DNA of 64,000 bases from Paractinoplanes abujensis (GTDB taxonomy: Bacteria > Actinomycetota > Actinomycetes > Mycobacteriales > Micromonosporaceae): NCBI RefSeq assembly GCF_014204895.1, contig NZ_JACHMF010000001.1:186001-250000 (forward strand), written 5' to 3'. The notes under the pieces were generated by a model, which was not told where the DNA came from, searched no databases, and was given only the letters and a program-made list of their open reading frames with translations. Made by a program: the position numbers and the translations under genes. Shown here piece after piece: positions 53,125-62,639 of this stretch (positions within the stretch are counted from its first letter, which is position 1; each line of letters starts with the position of its first letter).

Positions 53125-56100
53125 ATGTCCACATGGCTGCGGCCGCGTTTCGTCGGGATCGGGGTGGAGAACTACCGCCACGGCCACGGGCGGCTCCCGG
53201 CGGCCCGATGGGAGACCGAACGCCTGCACGAGCTGCTGGCCGACCAGGTCGACGGCACGGTCCTTGGTGATCCGGCCGCCGACGACGTGCGGGCGCTGCT
53301 CGAACAGGTCAGGCTGGCCGGCAGCGCGCAGCCGGTCATTCTCGCCTGGAGCGGGCACGGTCAGGTCTTCAACGGTGAGGTCCGGCTGCTGACGACGGAG
53401 AGCGACGGGCATCCGGGTACCGGCCTGCCGCTCTCCGAACTGGTGCTGAGCATCGCCGCGTCCGGCACCAGCCAGCTGCTCTGCATCATCGACGTCTGCT
53501 TCGCCGGCGCCGGCGCGTTCAAGGCGTTGCAGACCGCGGCCCTGGTCTTCAGCCAGGAGCGGGCGGGCGGGCAACCGTGGGCCGGGATGCTCGCCTCGGC
53601 CGGCCCCGGCGAATCCGCGGTGGACGGTCTGTTCGGCCGGCACCTGCACCGGGTGCTGAGACGGGGATCCACCGACCCGGCGCAGCGGCTGTTCTGGTCG
53701 GGTGCCTACGTCACCGGCGACGCGATCGGCAACGCGATGCAGGTCGCCATGCCCCCGAGCCGCGACGGCCGGCCGGTTCAGCGCGTGCTCTTCGCCCGGG
53801 TCGGCCTGCCCGCGAGCCTGCTGCGCAATCCCAGCTACGACGCGGCTGTGCGTGAGCCGGCCCGCCCGGTCGACCGGATCGTCGCCGGTGACCGCGGCAC
53901 CCTGATCGGCCGGGCGAGCGCCGTCCAGGTGGTGCGGTCGTGGGCCGGCTCCGACCAGCCGGGACTGCGGGTCCTGACCGGGCCGCCCGCCTCGGGTAAG
54001 ACGGCGATCCTGACCCACGCGGCGGGCCGGGCCGCGGCTGTGTTCGTCGACGCGCGCGGCCGCACCCCCGATCAAATCCGAGGGCAGCTGCCGGTCTCCG
54101 GGTGTCCGGTGATCGTGGTGGACGGGCTCGACGAGGCCGGCGAGCACAGCCGCGCGATCGCCGAACAGGTGCTGATCCCGCTGGCCACCCGGGCCCGCGT
54201 CATCGTCGGCACCCGGGACATCGGCTACCTCGTCGCCGTCCTCGATCCGGTCGCGCTGCTCGACCTCGAAGCGCCGGAGCAGGTGGCTGAGGCCGGGGCG
54301 GACCTGCGGGCGTACGTGCTGGGACGGCTGGCCGAAGTGATGGAGCCCGGGGCAGCGGCCCGGCTGACCGATGAGGTGACGGCCGGGGCACCCACGTTCC
54401 TGCTGGCCCACCGGCTGACCGAGCAGCTGCGGGCCGGCCACGACCTGCCCGCATCGGTGCATGCGCTGCTGGCGGCCGACCTTGACACGGCCGAGCCGCC
54501 CGAGCACCGGGTGCCCCTGCCGCCCGGGCTGACTCCCGGCGGGCTCGCACGGCACCTGCTGGCCACGCTGGCGTGGTCCTACGGCGCCGGCTTCGGGGAG
54601 CAGGAGTGGATCGTCGTGGCCGCGGCCACCGCGCCGGCCGGCCTCACCGTCGACCGTGACGACCTGCTATGGCTGCTCGGACAGCTCGGGCACCTCGTGG
54701 TCCAGGACCGTACGGCCGGGGTCGTGGCTTATCGCCTGGCTCACGAGACGCTGGCCGGGGAACTCGGCGCGTACGGGTCCGAAGGCGGCGAGGCGCGTGC
54801 GGTGACGGTGGCGGTGGCCCTCCTCGAACGCTACCGCGCGGTCCTTGAGGGCGGCATACCCGGCACCGAGCCCGGTTACCTGTGGGACCACGCCTGGCGG
54901 CACGCGATCGACGCGGGGGACCTGGCGGTCGGCCGGCTGCACGACCTGGCCTCGTCGACGCCCGCGCTGCGCTCGCGGGCGGCCCTGGCCGAGGCAGGCT
55001 GGGCGGCGCGGCTGCGCTCCGCGGGACGCCGAACCGCCGCCATCCCCCATGCGGAGGCCGCCGTGCGCCTGTCCTCCGCGCTGCCCGAGCAGCCGCACGC
55101 CCTGGCCACGGCGCTCGACAACCTGGCCGTGACCTACCGTGACGCCGGCCGCCCGGAGCCGGCGGCCGAGGCGGCTAGCCGCGCGGTCACCCTCTTCCGA
55201 GGGCTGCGCTCCGACGATCCGATGTCGGCCGCCGATCTCGCCGGCGCCCTCACCAACCTGGCTGTGTGCCGGGCCGAGGCCGGGCCGGCCGCGGACGCCG
55301 TGGCCGCCGGGACAGAGGCGGCCGGCCTCTTCCGGGAGCTGGCCGGCCGCACCGCGGCCTACCACGCCGAGGTCGCGATGACCCTCACCAACGTGGGGAT
55401 CGCGCAGCGGCGGGCGGGCGACATCGGTTCCGCTCACGAGTCCGTCCGCGAGGCGGTGCGGCTCTACCGGTCGAGTCCGGGTGCCGAGGCCGGGCTGGCG
55501 AGCGCGCTGGGCGGGCTGAGCGAGTGCCTGCGGCAGCTGGACCGGCAGGGCGAGGCGCACGCCGCCGCGGAGGAAGCGGTGCGGCTCAGCCGGGCCGCCG
55601 CCGGTGTCGACCCGGCGGCGCGGCCCCGGCTCGCCGTCGCTCTGACCGCGCTGGCCGAGTGTCACCTGGCGCTCGGGCAGGCCGCCGCCGCGGTCGCCCC
55701 GGCCCGGGAGGCGGTGACGCTGCTGAGGGCTGTGGCGGCCCGGGAACCCGCTTTCCGGCCGCACTGGGGCCGGGCCCTCACGTTGCTCAGCGCCACCCTT
55801 TCGGGCGCGCCCGCCACAACGGCCGCGCGGCAGGCCGTTGAGCTGCTGGCAACCGTGCCCGGCGCGTCCGGCCGGGCCGCCCGGGCCGACGCGCTGCTGC
55901 GGCTGGCGTCGTGCCGGCGGGCCGACGGCGATCTGGACGAGGCCGAGACGCTGGCCCAGCGGGCCGTGGGCGCCGACGACACCCGGGCCGACGCCTGGTC
56001 GGCGCTCGCGACGATCCGCCGCCGGCGGGGCCGGCCCCGCCACGCCCTGCCCGCCGCCGAGAAGGCGGTCGCGTTGCTGCGGGCGGCGGTGGCCGAGCGG

Positions 56101-57594
56101 CCCGACCGGCGGGCCGCGCTGGCCGCGGCGCTGACCAACCTGGCCGTCGCCCAACACGACTGCGGGCGGATCGACGCCGCGACCGCCGGTCTGGAGGAGG
56201 CGGCCGGGCTGCGGCGCCGGCTCGCACGCGGTCCGGTCGGCCTGGACAGTCTGGCGGCGGCCCTGGACAGGCTGACCGCGATCTACCTGGATGGGTGGAG
56301 CCGGTCCGCGGTCGAGACGGCCGCCGAGGCGGTTGAACGGCACCGGGAACTCGGGTCGCCCGCGGCGATCGGACCGGCCCTGATCCGTCTCGCCTGGGCC
56401 TGCCTGCAGGCTGACCAGCCCGCGCGGGCGCTGAGCGTGGCGCGGGAAGCCGCCGATCTCGGCTCGGCTTCGCCGGTGCGGGCCGACGCGCTGGCGGCGG
56501 CCGGGCAGGCCCACCTGCGGCTGGGGCAGACCGGCGCCGCGGCCACGGCCCTGAGCGAAGCGATCGACCGAGGTGCCGAGGACGTCGCGGCGGCCCTGAC
56601 CGCGTACGAGCGGGTGGGCGGAGACGCGACGGCGCGCGACCTGTGGGCGCGGCTGATCGATCGGGATCCCGTACGGGGGTTGCTGAGCCGCGCGTCGGCG
56701 GCCGAGCCGGGCGACCTGCGGGCCGCTGAATGGCTCGCCGCCGTGGCCGGACGGCCGGGTCTTGACCGAGCCGGCACCGCGGTGCTGCACGAGCAGGGCC
56801 GCCGGCATCGCGCGCCGGACCCGGACGCGTTCGACCGGGCCTGGGGCGAGCCCGCACCCGGCTGGCTGACGGTCGACGCCGGCCTGGTCGCTCAGGCCAC
56901 CGAGTGGCTGCTCGACGGCTCGTCGGCCGTCCTGGAGGCGCACCCCGGGCTGCTGGCCGCGGAGGCGGACCTCGCCGTGCGCGAGGCGATGTGGGCCTTG
57001 TCCCCCGAGGAGGCTGAAGAGATGGCCGGCCTGCGCGCCGAGGCCGCCGCCGTCGGGATCGCCGCCGCCGGTCGCGCCCGCCGTAGCCGTGACCTGGCCG
57101 AGCGGTTCGTCGCCGCGAGCCCGGCCGGCAAGCGGGCGCTGCTCGAGGCGGAACGCGCGGGCCTGCTCGACCCGGCCGGCCGTACGCTCGTCGCGACCCG
57201 GGACGCCCTCAGCGCCGCCGTTCTGGACCTGGCCGACCGGGAGGCCCACGGCCCTGTCCTGCTCGCACTCGACCGGCCCGACCCGGAGACGACCCTCGTC
57301 CGGTTGCTGGACGGCGCCGAGGACGACCTCACGATCGGACCGGTGGCCGAGGTGCTCGCGGCCGTGGCGGCCACCGGCGGCGGGCGGCTGGCGGCCGACT
57401 TCTACCGGGCGGTGGGGCAAGCGGTCACCGGCCTGGCGCCGGACGTCGCAAACCTGGCCGGGCGCCCCGGCCCGGTGGCCGACCTGCTGCGTGCGGGCGC
57501 GGCCGTGGCCCGGCGGCACCCCGCGGTGCTGCCGGTGATGCTGGCCCTGACCGGCGACGACACCGGCACTGCTCTCCTCAGGCCGGCTCCGTAA
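53125..57594 (+). CDS. Caspase-like peptidase-STAND NTPase-TPR protein
   Basis: A 1,489-aa cytoplasmic protein. ATG 53125 with GGAGG at 53115-53119. Residues 1-240 are a caspase-like (C14/metacaspase) domain: His78 in AWSGHGQ and Cys125 in IIDVCFAGAG form the dyad. Residues 280-540 are a STAND/NACHT-like NTPase with Walker A GPPASGKT (286-293) and Walker B VIVVDGLDEAGE. From about 640 to 1200 there are many TPR-like helices (LDNLAVTYRDAGRPEPA, LTNLAVCRAEAGPAADA), then a helical C-terminus without known domain. This layout is that of bacterial NLR-like sensors that trigger proteolysis or cell death, often against phage. Ligand and substrate unknown. Confidence 0.88.
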   Translation: MSTWLRPRFVGIGVENYRHGHGRLPAARWETERLHELLADQVDGTVLGDPAADDVRALLEQVRLAGSAQPVILAWSGHGQVFNGEVRLLTTESDGHPGTGLPLSELVLSIAASGTSQLLCIIDVCFAGAGAFKALQTAALVFSQERAGGQPWAGMLASAGPGESAVDGLFGRHLHRVLRRGSTDPAQRLFWSGAYVTGDAIGNAMQVAMPPSRDGRPVQRVLFARVGLPASLLRNPSYDAAVREPARPVDRIVAGDRGTLIGRASAVQVVRSWAGSDQPGLRVLTGPPASGKTAILTHAAGRAAAVFVDARGRTPDQIRGQLPVSGCPVIVVDGLDEAGEHSRAIAEQVLIPLATRARVIVGTRDIGYLVAVLDPVALLDLEAPEQVAEAGADLRAYVLGRLAEVMEPGAAARLTDEVTAGAPTFLLAHRLTEQLRAGHDLPASVHALLAADLDTAEPPEHRVPLPPGLTPGGLARHLLATLAWSYGAGFGEQEWIVVAAATAPAGLTVDRDDLLWLLGQLGHLVVQDRTAGVVAYRLAHETLAGELGAYGSEGGEARAVTVAVALLERYRAVLEGGIPGTEPGYLWDHAWRHAIDAGDLAVGRLHDLASSTPALRSRAALAEAGWAARLRSAGRRTAAIPHAEAAVRLSSALPEQPHALATALDNLAVTYRDAGRPEPAAEAASRAVTLFRGLRSDDPMSAADLAGALTNLAVCRAEAGPAADAVAAGTEAAGLFRELAGRTAAYHAEVAMTLTNVGIAQRRAGDIGSAHESVREAVRLYRSSPGAEAGLASALGGLSECLRQLDRQGEAHAAAEEAVRLSRAAAGVDPAARPRLAVALTALAECHLALGQAAAAVAPAREAVTLLRAVAAREPAFRPHWGRALTLLSATLSGAPATTAARQAVELLATVPGASGRAARADALLRLASCRRADGDLDEAETLAQRAVGADDTRADAWSALATIRRRRGRPRHALPAAEKAVALLRAAVAERPDRRAALAAALTNLAVAQHDCGRIDAATAGLEEAAGLRRRLARGPVGLDSLAAALDRLTAIYLDGWSRSAVETAAEAVERHRELGSPAAIGPALIRLAWACLQADQPARALSVAREAADLGSASPVRADALAAAGQAHLRLGQTGAAATALSEAIDRGAEDVAAALTAYERVGGDATARDLWARLIDRDPVRGLLSRASAAEPGDLRAAEWLAAVAGRPGLDRAGTAVLHEQGRRHRAPDPDAFDRAWGEPAPGWLTVDAGLVAQATEWLLDGSSAVLEAHPGLLAAEADLAVREAMWALSPEEAEEMAGLRAEAAAVGIAAAGRARRSRDLAERFVAASPAGKRALLEAERAGLLDPAGRTLVATRDALSAAVLDLADREAHGPVLLALDRPDPETTLVRLLDGAEDDLTIGPVAEVLAAVAATGGGRLAADFYRAVGQAVTGLAPDVANLAGRPGPVADLLRAGAAVARRHPAVLPVMLALTGDDTGTALLRPAP

Positions 57595-57625
57595 GGCCGG
57601 TTGTGAGTCATCGGCCGTCGTAAAG

Positions 57626-58135
57626 TCATTCCGGAAGAGGCGCCGGGGTCAGGACGCTGACCAGGCGGTCGGCGTACGCCTCGGCCTCGGGCCCGTTCAG
57701 GCCGCACCGGTGCGCCAGCCGCCGGGCGTGCCCGGCGATCTGTGCCGCGAGATCCGGGGAGACGACCGGGACCGGGGTGTCTGCGCCCTGGGCGGCCCGG
57801 CACCGGCGCAGCCGCCACGACAACCGGCGCCGGGCCAGCCAGTCCGCCACCACCCGGCCCCGCTGGGCGGTGGCGTCATCGAAGGCGTCCGCGGCCACGC
57901 CGTTCAGCAGGACCACGGTCAGCTGCAGTGCGAGCGAGCCGCCGGCGGCGTCGAAGGCGGTCGGTGACTGCATCCGGTAGACCGCCTCCACCGTCGCGGC
58001 CATCTTGCGCCGTACCGCCGGCACCTCATAGAAGGCCTGCGTCACCACGGACAAGATCGGCACGTCCTGTGGCGTGCGGTCCTCGATGATCTCCTCGCTC
58101 AGGGCCAGGACGCTGCGTGGCGGTCGCATCGCCAT
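57626..58135 (-). CDS. Uncharacterised protein, last gene of the vWA/OmpA operon
   Basis: A 169-aa, mostly helical soluble protein I do not recognise. It has no signal peptide or membrane segment. An Arg-rich stretch (WLARRRLSWRLRRCR) in the middle could bind nucleic acid or lipid head groups. The ATG overlaps the stop of the OmpA-like gene by one base (TGATG), so it is translated with it. The gene is convergent with the caspase-STAND gene, 31 bp away, and ends the six-gene operon. Confidence 0.75.
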   Translation of the reverse strand: MAMRPPRSVLALSEEIIEDRTPQDVPILSVVTQAFYEVPAVRRKMAATVEAVYRMQSPTAFDAAGGSLALQLTVVLLNGVAADAFDDATAQRGRVVADWLARRRLSWRLRRCRAAQGADTPVPVVSPDLAAQIAGHARRLAHRCGLNGPEAEAYADRLVSVLTPAPLPE

Positions 58136-59265
58136 CAGCAGCTGATCTGCAGGACGACGCGCCGGTTGCGCTGATCGACGGCGTCGCCGGTGCCCTCGTA
58201 CGGTCCCCAGCCGCCGCCGTGGGCGGTCAGCTGGTCCGGGCTGACGCCCAGCTCGCGCAGGGTCCCGGTGACGGTCCGGGCCCGGTCCAGGGCCAGCCCG
58301 GCGTCCTTCACGTCGGCGCCGTAGTGGGCGATGGTCCCGGTCGCCGACGCGTCCGCGGCCGGATTCTCGTCGAGGAACTCGGCCACCGTGACCAGGGTGG
58401 ACCGCGCCCGGGCGGGTTCGCGGTAGACCGCCTGGTCGGGCTGGAAGCCCACCGCGCCGCCGTCCGGGAGTTCGATCACCGAGCCGCAGGCGGCGGTCAC
58501 GGGGTCGGGCTCGGGCAGGGCGACCGGGCTGACCGCGGGCTTGTCGGTGAGCGCGGCGCCGGTGTTCGCCTGCTCGGCCACCTGGACGTCGGTGCTGCCG
58601 CCGGCCTTGGCGATGGCCGTCCAGATGGCCACGAGCCGGCGTTGCAGGCCCGGGTGCGGCTGCTTCTGCGGATCGGCGGCATAGCCGATGCCGGACAGCA
58701 CGACCCGCTTGCCGGCGGTGTCGGGCAGCAGGTTGCTCGCGCGCAGCTGCTCGACGATCTTGTCGGGCGACAGGAACAGCAGCGCCTCGGTGCGGAAGTC
58801 GAGCGGCGCCTTCGTCTGCAGCCCCGAGTCGGCCAGCACCACGAGGCCGCCCGGCCCGGCGGAATCGGCGGCCAGGGTCAGGGCGCCCAGCGGATCCGCC
58901 TCCGGGCGCTCGGATCGTACGGCCCGCATCTGCGCGACGGCCAGCTGGCCGAAGTCGTGCTTCTCCTGCTTCTTCGCCGTGTCGTTCTTCGCTTTGGCCT
59001 GGAACGAGAGCCCACAGGCGATGCTGGGCGCGCCGTCGACGCGGACGACCGTGACGCCCTTGACGTTCCCGTCGCTCGTCAGGTAATCCTCGACCTGCTT
59101 CGGGAGCGCCGGCTGGGGACTGTTGGCACGGGCGCCGACCGCGACGGCCAGCCCGGGCTGGGCCTGGGTAGGGCAGGACGGGGCGGGCTTGTCTTCGGCG
59201 CAGGCCGCGACAGTGGCCAACAGCGCCGCGGCCAGCAGGGCGCGCCCGGCGGATGAGAAACGCAT
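58135..59265 (-). CDS. Lipoprotein with C-terminal OmpA-like domain
   Basis: A 376-aa lipoprotein. ATG 59265 with an AAAGGTGA RBS; lipobox TVAAC (Cys22). The middle part (VVLADSGLQTKAPLDF to VVLSGIGYAADP) looks like an alpha/beta, possibly degenerate vWA-like fold without a DxSxS metal site. The last ~110 residues match the OmpA C-terminal peptidoglycan-binding domain (GLALDRARTVTGTLRELGVS, then QRNRRVVLQIS). It should sit on the outer face of the membrane and touch the wall. It is coupled to the gene below and lies 32 nt after the membrane protein gene. Confidence 0.82.
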   Translation of the reverse strand: MRFSSAGRALLAAALLATVAACAEDKPAPSCPTQAQPGLAVAVGARANSPQPALPKQVEDYLTSDGNVKGVTVVRVDGAPSIACGLSFQAKAKNDTAKKQEKHDFGQLAVAQMRAVRSERPEADPLGALTLAADSAGPGGLVVLADSGLQTKAPLDFRTEALLFLSPDKIVEQLRASNLLPDTAGKRVVLSGIGYAADPQKQPHPGLQRRLVAIWTAIAKAGGSTDVQVAEQANTGAALTDKPAVSPVALPEPDPVTAACGSVIELPDGGAVGFQPDQAVYREPARARSTLVTVAEFLDENPAADASATGTIAHYGADVKDAGLALDRARTVTGTLRELGVSPDQLTAHGGGWGPYEGTGDAVDQRNRRVVLQISC

Positions 59266-59297
59266 GGTCGGTTCACCTTTGTGCGATCGGAAGGGGT

Positions 59298-60116
59298 TCA
59301 TGCGGCGGCGCCCGGCTGCTGCTTGTCGGGGTCGTCGCGCACCACATGCAGGCGCGAGCGGCGCCAGTCGGCCTCGGTCATGCCGTCGGTGGCCGAGGGG
59401 TCCTGCAGGTGGGCGGCGATCGTGATCTGGGCGTACTGCTTGAGTTCCTCGCCGTACGCGAGCCGATCGAACTTGGCGTTCAGCAGCACCTCGTCGTCCT
59501 CCTCGAAGGACGCGCGGTGGATCTCGCGGACGAACATCGCCCGCTCGAACGGCGGCTGTGTCCTCGCGAGCTTGCGCTGGGCCTTCTGATAGGTCTTCAT
59601 CAGGTTGCGGTAGGCGTTGCGCAGCGGGTTGCGGGTGAGGAACTCACCGATACCGGCCACCATCCCGGAGGCGACGTAAAGGACGAGGAACAACAGCGCG
59701 TTGGGCATCCTGTTGTCGACCTGGCCCGAGGAGCCGTTCAGCAGGCCGCCGGTATTGGGGGCGATCCGCATGCGGACCCATACGGCGGCCAGTCCGAGCA
59801 ACAGCCACGGAATACCGCAGACCAGCACGACATGCCAGCGCACCCTGCCGTGAGCGGCCGCATCGTCGCGGGCGATCCGGCCGGCGAAGTGGGCCAGCGC
59901 CAACGCGATCACCGTGAGGCCGAGGACGATCAGCCAGACCTCCCACAGCTGGTGGTCACTCATGATCAGCGATACGACTGCGCTGAAGGCGGCCGCGTCG
60001 GCCGCGGCTGCCATCAGCAAGGCGCCCTTGTGAGCCAGGTCGCCCACGGTCGCGCCGCCGAGGTCAGCCGATCCCTGATAGGACCAGCGGTTGGGCTCAG
60101 TGGTGTCAGTCTCCAT
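59298..60116 (-). CDS. Four-helix membrane protein of unknown function
   Basis: A 272-aa protein with hydrophobic segments at about 30-52, 57-78, 93-114 and 140-160, then a charged cytoplasmic C-terminal domain (RNLMKTYQKAQRKLARTQ, EIHRASFEEDDEVLLNAKFD). No family recognised. The ATG lies 11 nt inside the upstream gene (coupled). It could scaffold the vWA and OmpA-like partners at the membrane; this is inferred from operon order only. Confidence 0.78.
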   Translation of the reverse strand: METDTTEPNRWSYQGSADLGGATVGDLAHKGALLMAAAADAAAFSAVVSLIMSDHQLWEVWLIVLGLTVIALALAHFAGRIARDDAAAHGRVRWHVVLVCGIPWLLLGLAAVWVRMRIAPNTGGLLNGSSGQVDNRMPNALLFLVLYVASGMVAGIGEFLTRNPLRNAYRNLMKTYQKAQRKLARTQPPFERAMFVREIHRASFEEDDEVLLNAKFDRLAYGEELKQYAQITIAAHLQDPSATDGMTEADWRRSRLHVVRDDPDKQQPGAAA

Positions 60117-60750
60117 CTCGGTTTCCCTCGGGCTCAGGCGATGGCATGTCGGGGTCGGCGGGCAGATCCATGTCCGGATCGCGCAGCGCGCCCTGCTTGC
60201 GGGGCTTGCCGCGGGTCTTCTCCAACCAGGTCAGCGGGTCGTCCAGGTGCAGGTCGATGCCGCCGACGGTCGAGTGCAGAGGCCGGCCACCGGCCCGTTC
60301 CGGAGCCGCCGCCAGGAACTCCTCGGCCGAGCGGCCGGTCAGCTTCTCGTAGGCATCGGCCACAGCCGTCCGGGCGTGCGACACGCGAGCGAAATCCACC
60401 TCGTAGCCGGGCAGCCGCCGCGAGACCTCCTCGTTGGCCATGCCGACCAGCACCCGCGCGATCGCCCGGCGCTCGGCCCGCAGCGACTCGATCTCCTTCA
60501 GCGAGCGCAGCACCCGCGCGTTGATGAAGTTGTGCACGACCTCGCGGGTGCCGGCGTCGAGCGCGTTCGGCTTGAGCGAGTCGATCAGCCGGCCCACCTC
60601 GGTCTTGGTCTCGTCACGCCAGCTCTCGTCCAGTTCGTAGTCGGGCGGCTTGACCAGGTCGAGCGGATGGGTGGGCGGACCCGCGAACGTGGCCCGGCCG
60701 CGCTTGCCGGAGCTGTACGGGCGGCGGCCGAAGCCGGGAATGCGTCTCAC
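60106..60750 (-). CDS. Uncharacterised soluble protein of the vWA operon
   Basis: A 214-aa protein with a basic N-terminus, a helical core (LRSLKEIESLRAERRAIARV, DAYEKLTGRSAEEFLAA) and an acidic Pro/Asp-rich C-terminus. GTG 60750 follows a GGAGG in the end of the preceding gene; only two nt separate stop and start. No domain recognised. The tail of Asp and Pro residues suggests an interaction segment. Confidence 0.75.
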   Translation of the reverse strand: MRRIPGFGRRPYSSGKRGRATFAGPPTHPLDLVKPPDYELDESWRDETKTEVGRLIDSLKPNALDAGTREVVHNFINARVLRSLKEIESLRAERRAIARVLVGMANEEVSRRLPGYEVDFARVSHARTAVADAYEKLTGRSAEEFLAAAPERAGGRPLHSTVGGIDLHLDDPLTWLEKTRGKPRKQGALRDPDMDLPADPDMPSPEPEGNRDGD

Positions 60751-60752
60751 GA

Positions 60753-61532
60753 TCAGCCCTCCTCGTCCCGGGCGGCCAGAACCGGCCGCAGGTCACCCGA
60801 GCGAGTCCGGGGGATCCGGGCCGACGCGGCGGTGGCCCAGTCGGGAACGGCGGGCCAGTCCGGGCGCAGCAGCCGGTTGAGGAACAGGCCCTGCGGGTGC
60901 TTGCGGACCAGCCGGGTCTCGTACGCGGCCCGACGGCGCCGGATGTGGGCCTCGATGATGTCGGCCCGCCGTTCGTGAATCTCCTTCTGAATAGCGATCT
61001 GCTCGTCGAGCTGCGCGATCTCCGCGCTCATCCGGTTGAGCTCCGCGGTGAGCCGGTCCACCTTGGCCTTCGCCTCGTCGCGTTTGGCGGCGTGCGCCTT
61101 GGCCCGGCGCTGGGCGGCGACCCCGGGATCGGTCCGGTCCTCGCCGGCGACCTTGCCGGTGTCGGGCGCACCCTCATCGAGGGCCGTGAACCGCTGCTCG
61201 GCCAGCACCAGCTCGTCCCGTAGGGCCTTGTGCCGGGCCGCCAGGTCGCTGCGATGGGCCATCGGGTCGGCCACCTCGGACTGGTAGACGATCCACTCCT
61301 TGGCCTTGCGCTCGATGCCCTGCTGCCCGAGGAACGACATGTGCGGCGTGCCGGTGGGAATGTCGGCGTCCGGAGTGCGGCGGTCATCGGCGGGCAGCTC
61401 GGGCAGGCCCTTGCGGGCGTCGCGGGTCGCACACCACCAGTCGGCGCAGCGGGCCAGCGGACCGTACCGGATGGGCTTCTCGGAGCGTCGCGTCCAGCGC
61501 CGGCTGCGCCGCTCCACCTCTTTCTTGCTCAT
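60753..61532 (-). CDS. Uncharacterised coiled-coil protein of the vWA operon
   Basis: A 259-aa protein with a long central coiled coil (about residues 95-200: HKALRDELVLAEQRFTALD, KAKVDRLTAELNRMSAEIAQ, DEQIAIQKEIHERRADIIEA) between basic ends. No enzyme motif. ATG 61532 lies 17 nt after the vWA gene stop. It probably assembles as a rod or scaffold in the complex encoded by the operon. Confidence 0.78.
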   Translation of the reverse strand: MSKKEVERRSRRWTRRSEKPIRYGPLARCADWWCATRDARKGLPELPADDRRTPDADIPTGTPHMSFLGQQGIERKAKEWIVYQSEVADPMAHRSDLAARHKALRDELVLAEQRFTALDEGAPDTGKVAGEDRTDPGVAAQRRAKAHAAKRDEAKAKVDRLTAELNRMSAEIAQLDEQIAIQKEIHERRADIIEAHIRRRRAAYETRLVRKHPQGLFLNRLLRPDWPAVPDWATAASARIPRTRSGDLRPVLAARDEEG

Positions 61533-61549
61533 GGCGAAGATGACCTTCT

Positions 61550-62371
61550 CTAGGAGTCGGATTCGGTTTTGGTCAGGCGCTGACCGGTAAGGTCGGCCAG
61601 GATGTCGCCGAAGATCACGTCGAGCGGGCGGGCGTCGTCGAGCACCGACGCGATGCGCCCCGCAGTGCCGCCGCCGTGGAACTCATAGACGCTGATCGCC
61701 CCGAGGAGGCCCCCGTTGAGCGACCCGCGTCCCCCGATCGGAGACACGGCGTAGATACGGGTGTAGCTGGCGGCGTAGATGGCCGCCTCGAGCTGGGGCA
61801 GGTCGTCACCCAGCTCGGCGTCGGTGATCATCACCAGCGCCCGGGAGGCACACGGCTGCGGGTTGACCAAGCGCGACTTGACCAGCTCGACCACGGCCGG
61901 GGTGAGCAGCGTGCCGTTCTCCAGGGCGCCCGGCGGCGGGGCCGGCGCGGTCAGCGACTGCAGACTGGTCGGCGGCAACGTCACCTTGGCCGAGCCCGAG
62001 AAGAACGCCGTGGTCAGCGAGTCGGTCGGCTGCAGCTCGCGCTTGGCGAAGCCGAACAGCTCACGCTCGGCCCGTTCGCGTTGCGCGGTGTACGCGAGCA
62101 TCGAGGACGAGACGTCGACCGCCTCCTCCAGGCAGATCGGGCCGGTGGTGAGCCGGGCACCGGTCAGCTTCGAGCGCGCCAGGGTCTCGGGCTTCTGCTC
62201 CTCGTGACAGGCGACGAGCGCGAGCAGCACCAGCAGCAGGGCGAGGAGGCCGAGCAGGACGCGGCGCAACCACCGCGGCATCACGTACGGCGGACGGGCC
62301 ACATAGGGGCCGCGCCCCATCGCCGTACGGGAAAAGACGCTTTTTCTGAGATCGGCATCGCGCTGGGTCAT
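61550..62371 (-). CDS. Membrane-anchored vWA-domain protein
   Basis: A 273-aa protein and first gene of a six-gene operon. I start at ATG 62371 behind GGAGAGG; ATG 62437 is also in frame. A single hydrophobic segment (about 35-54) ends in LVAC, which fits both a transmembrane anchor and a lipobox (Cys55). The following vWA domain carries the MIDAS motif D86-V-S88-S-S90, a later Thr/Asp pair (MITDAELGDD) and a C-terminal FGDILADL helix. vWA domains bind partner proteins through a metal ion, so it likely nucleates a surface-proximal complex with the OmpA-like lipoprotein. Confidence 0.83.
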   Translation of the reverse strand: MTQRDADLRKSVFSRTAMGRGPYVARPPYVMPRWLRRVLLGLLALLLVLLALVACHEEQKPETLARSKLTGARLTTGPICLEEAVDVSSSMLAYTAQRERAERELFGFAKRELQPTDSLTTAFFSGSAKVTLPPTSLQSLTAPAPPPGALENGTLLTPAVVELVKSRLVNPQPCASRALVMITDAELGDDLPQLEAAIYAASYTRIYAVSPIGGRGSLNGGLLGAISVYEFHGGGTAGRIASVLDDARPLDVIFGDILADLTGQRLTKTESDS

Positions 62372-62639
62372 GGCCTCTCCGGCAAGTGGCAGTAAACCGT
62401 CCGGTTTGAGTGTCCTGGTGTTATCTGTCGTTTTCATGGCGTGATCACGCCCTTTTTCCGGTGCTGACGGCGGAAATCGCGGGTTCTGCGACCACGCCAT
62501 GTACTGGCGGACGGCTCAACTCAGCCGATCGGCTTCCCCGGATGACAGCCGACCGTCCGAGGTGGATCACCAACAGGACCACCCGGGCCGCGACACGGCC
62601 GATATAGCCAGACTTTGGCGTACATCTAATGGATTTGCC

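Noticed and set aside
57595..57616. Short hairpin between the convergent caspase-STAND and vWA-operon ends
   Set aside because: Only a 5-bp stem with a 12-nt loop; too weak to call a terminator.
58135..60116. Zorya-like pair (OmpA-domain protein with polytopic membrane protein)
   Set aside because: The membrane protein shows no MotA/ZorA features and the OmpA-like protein is a lipoprotein without the ZorB transmembrane helix; no ZorC/ZorD-type genes are present.
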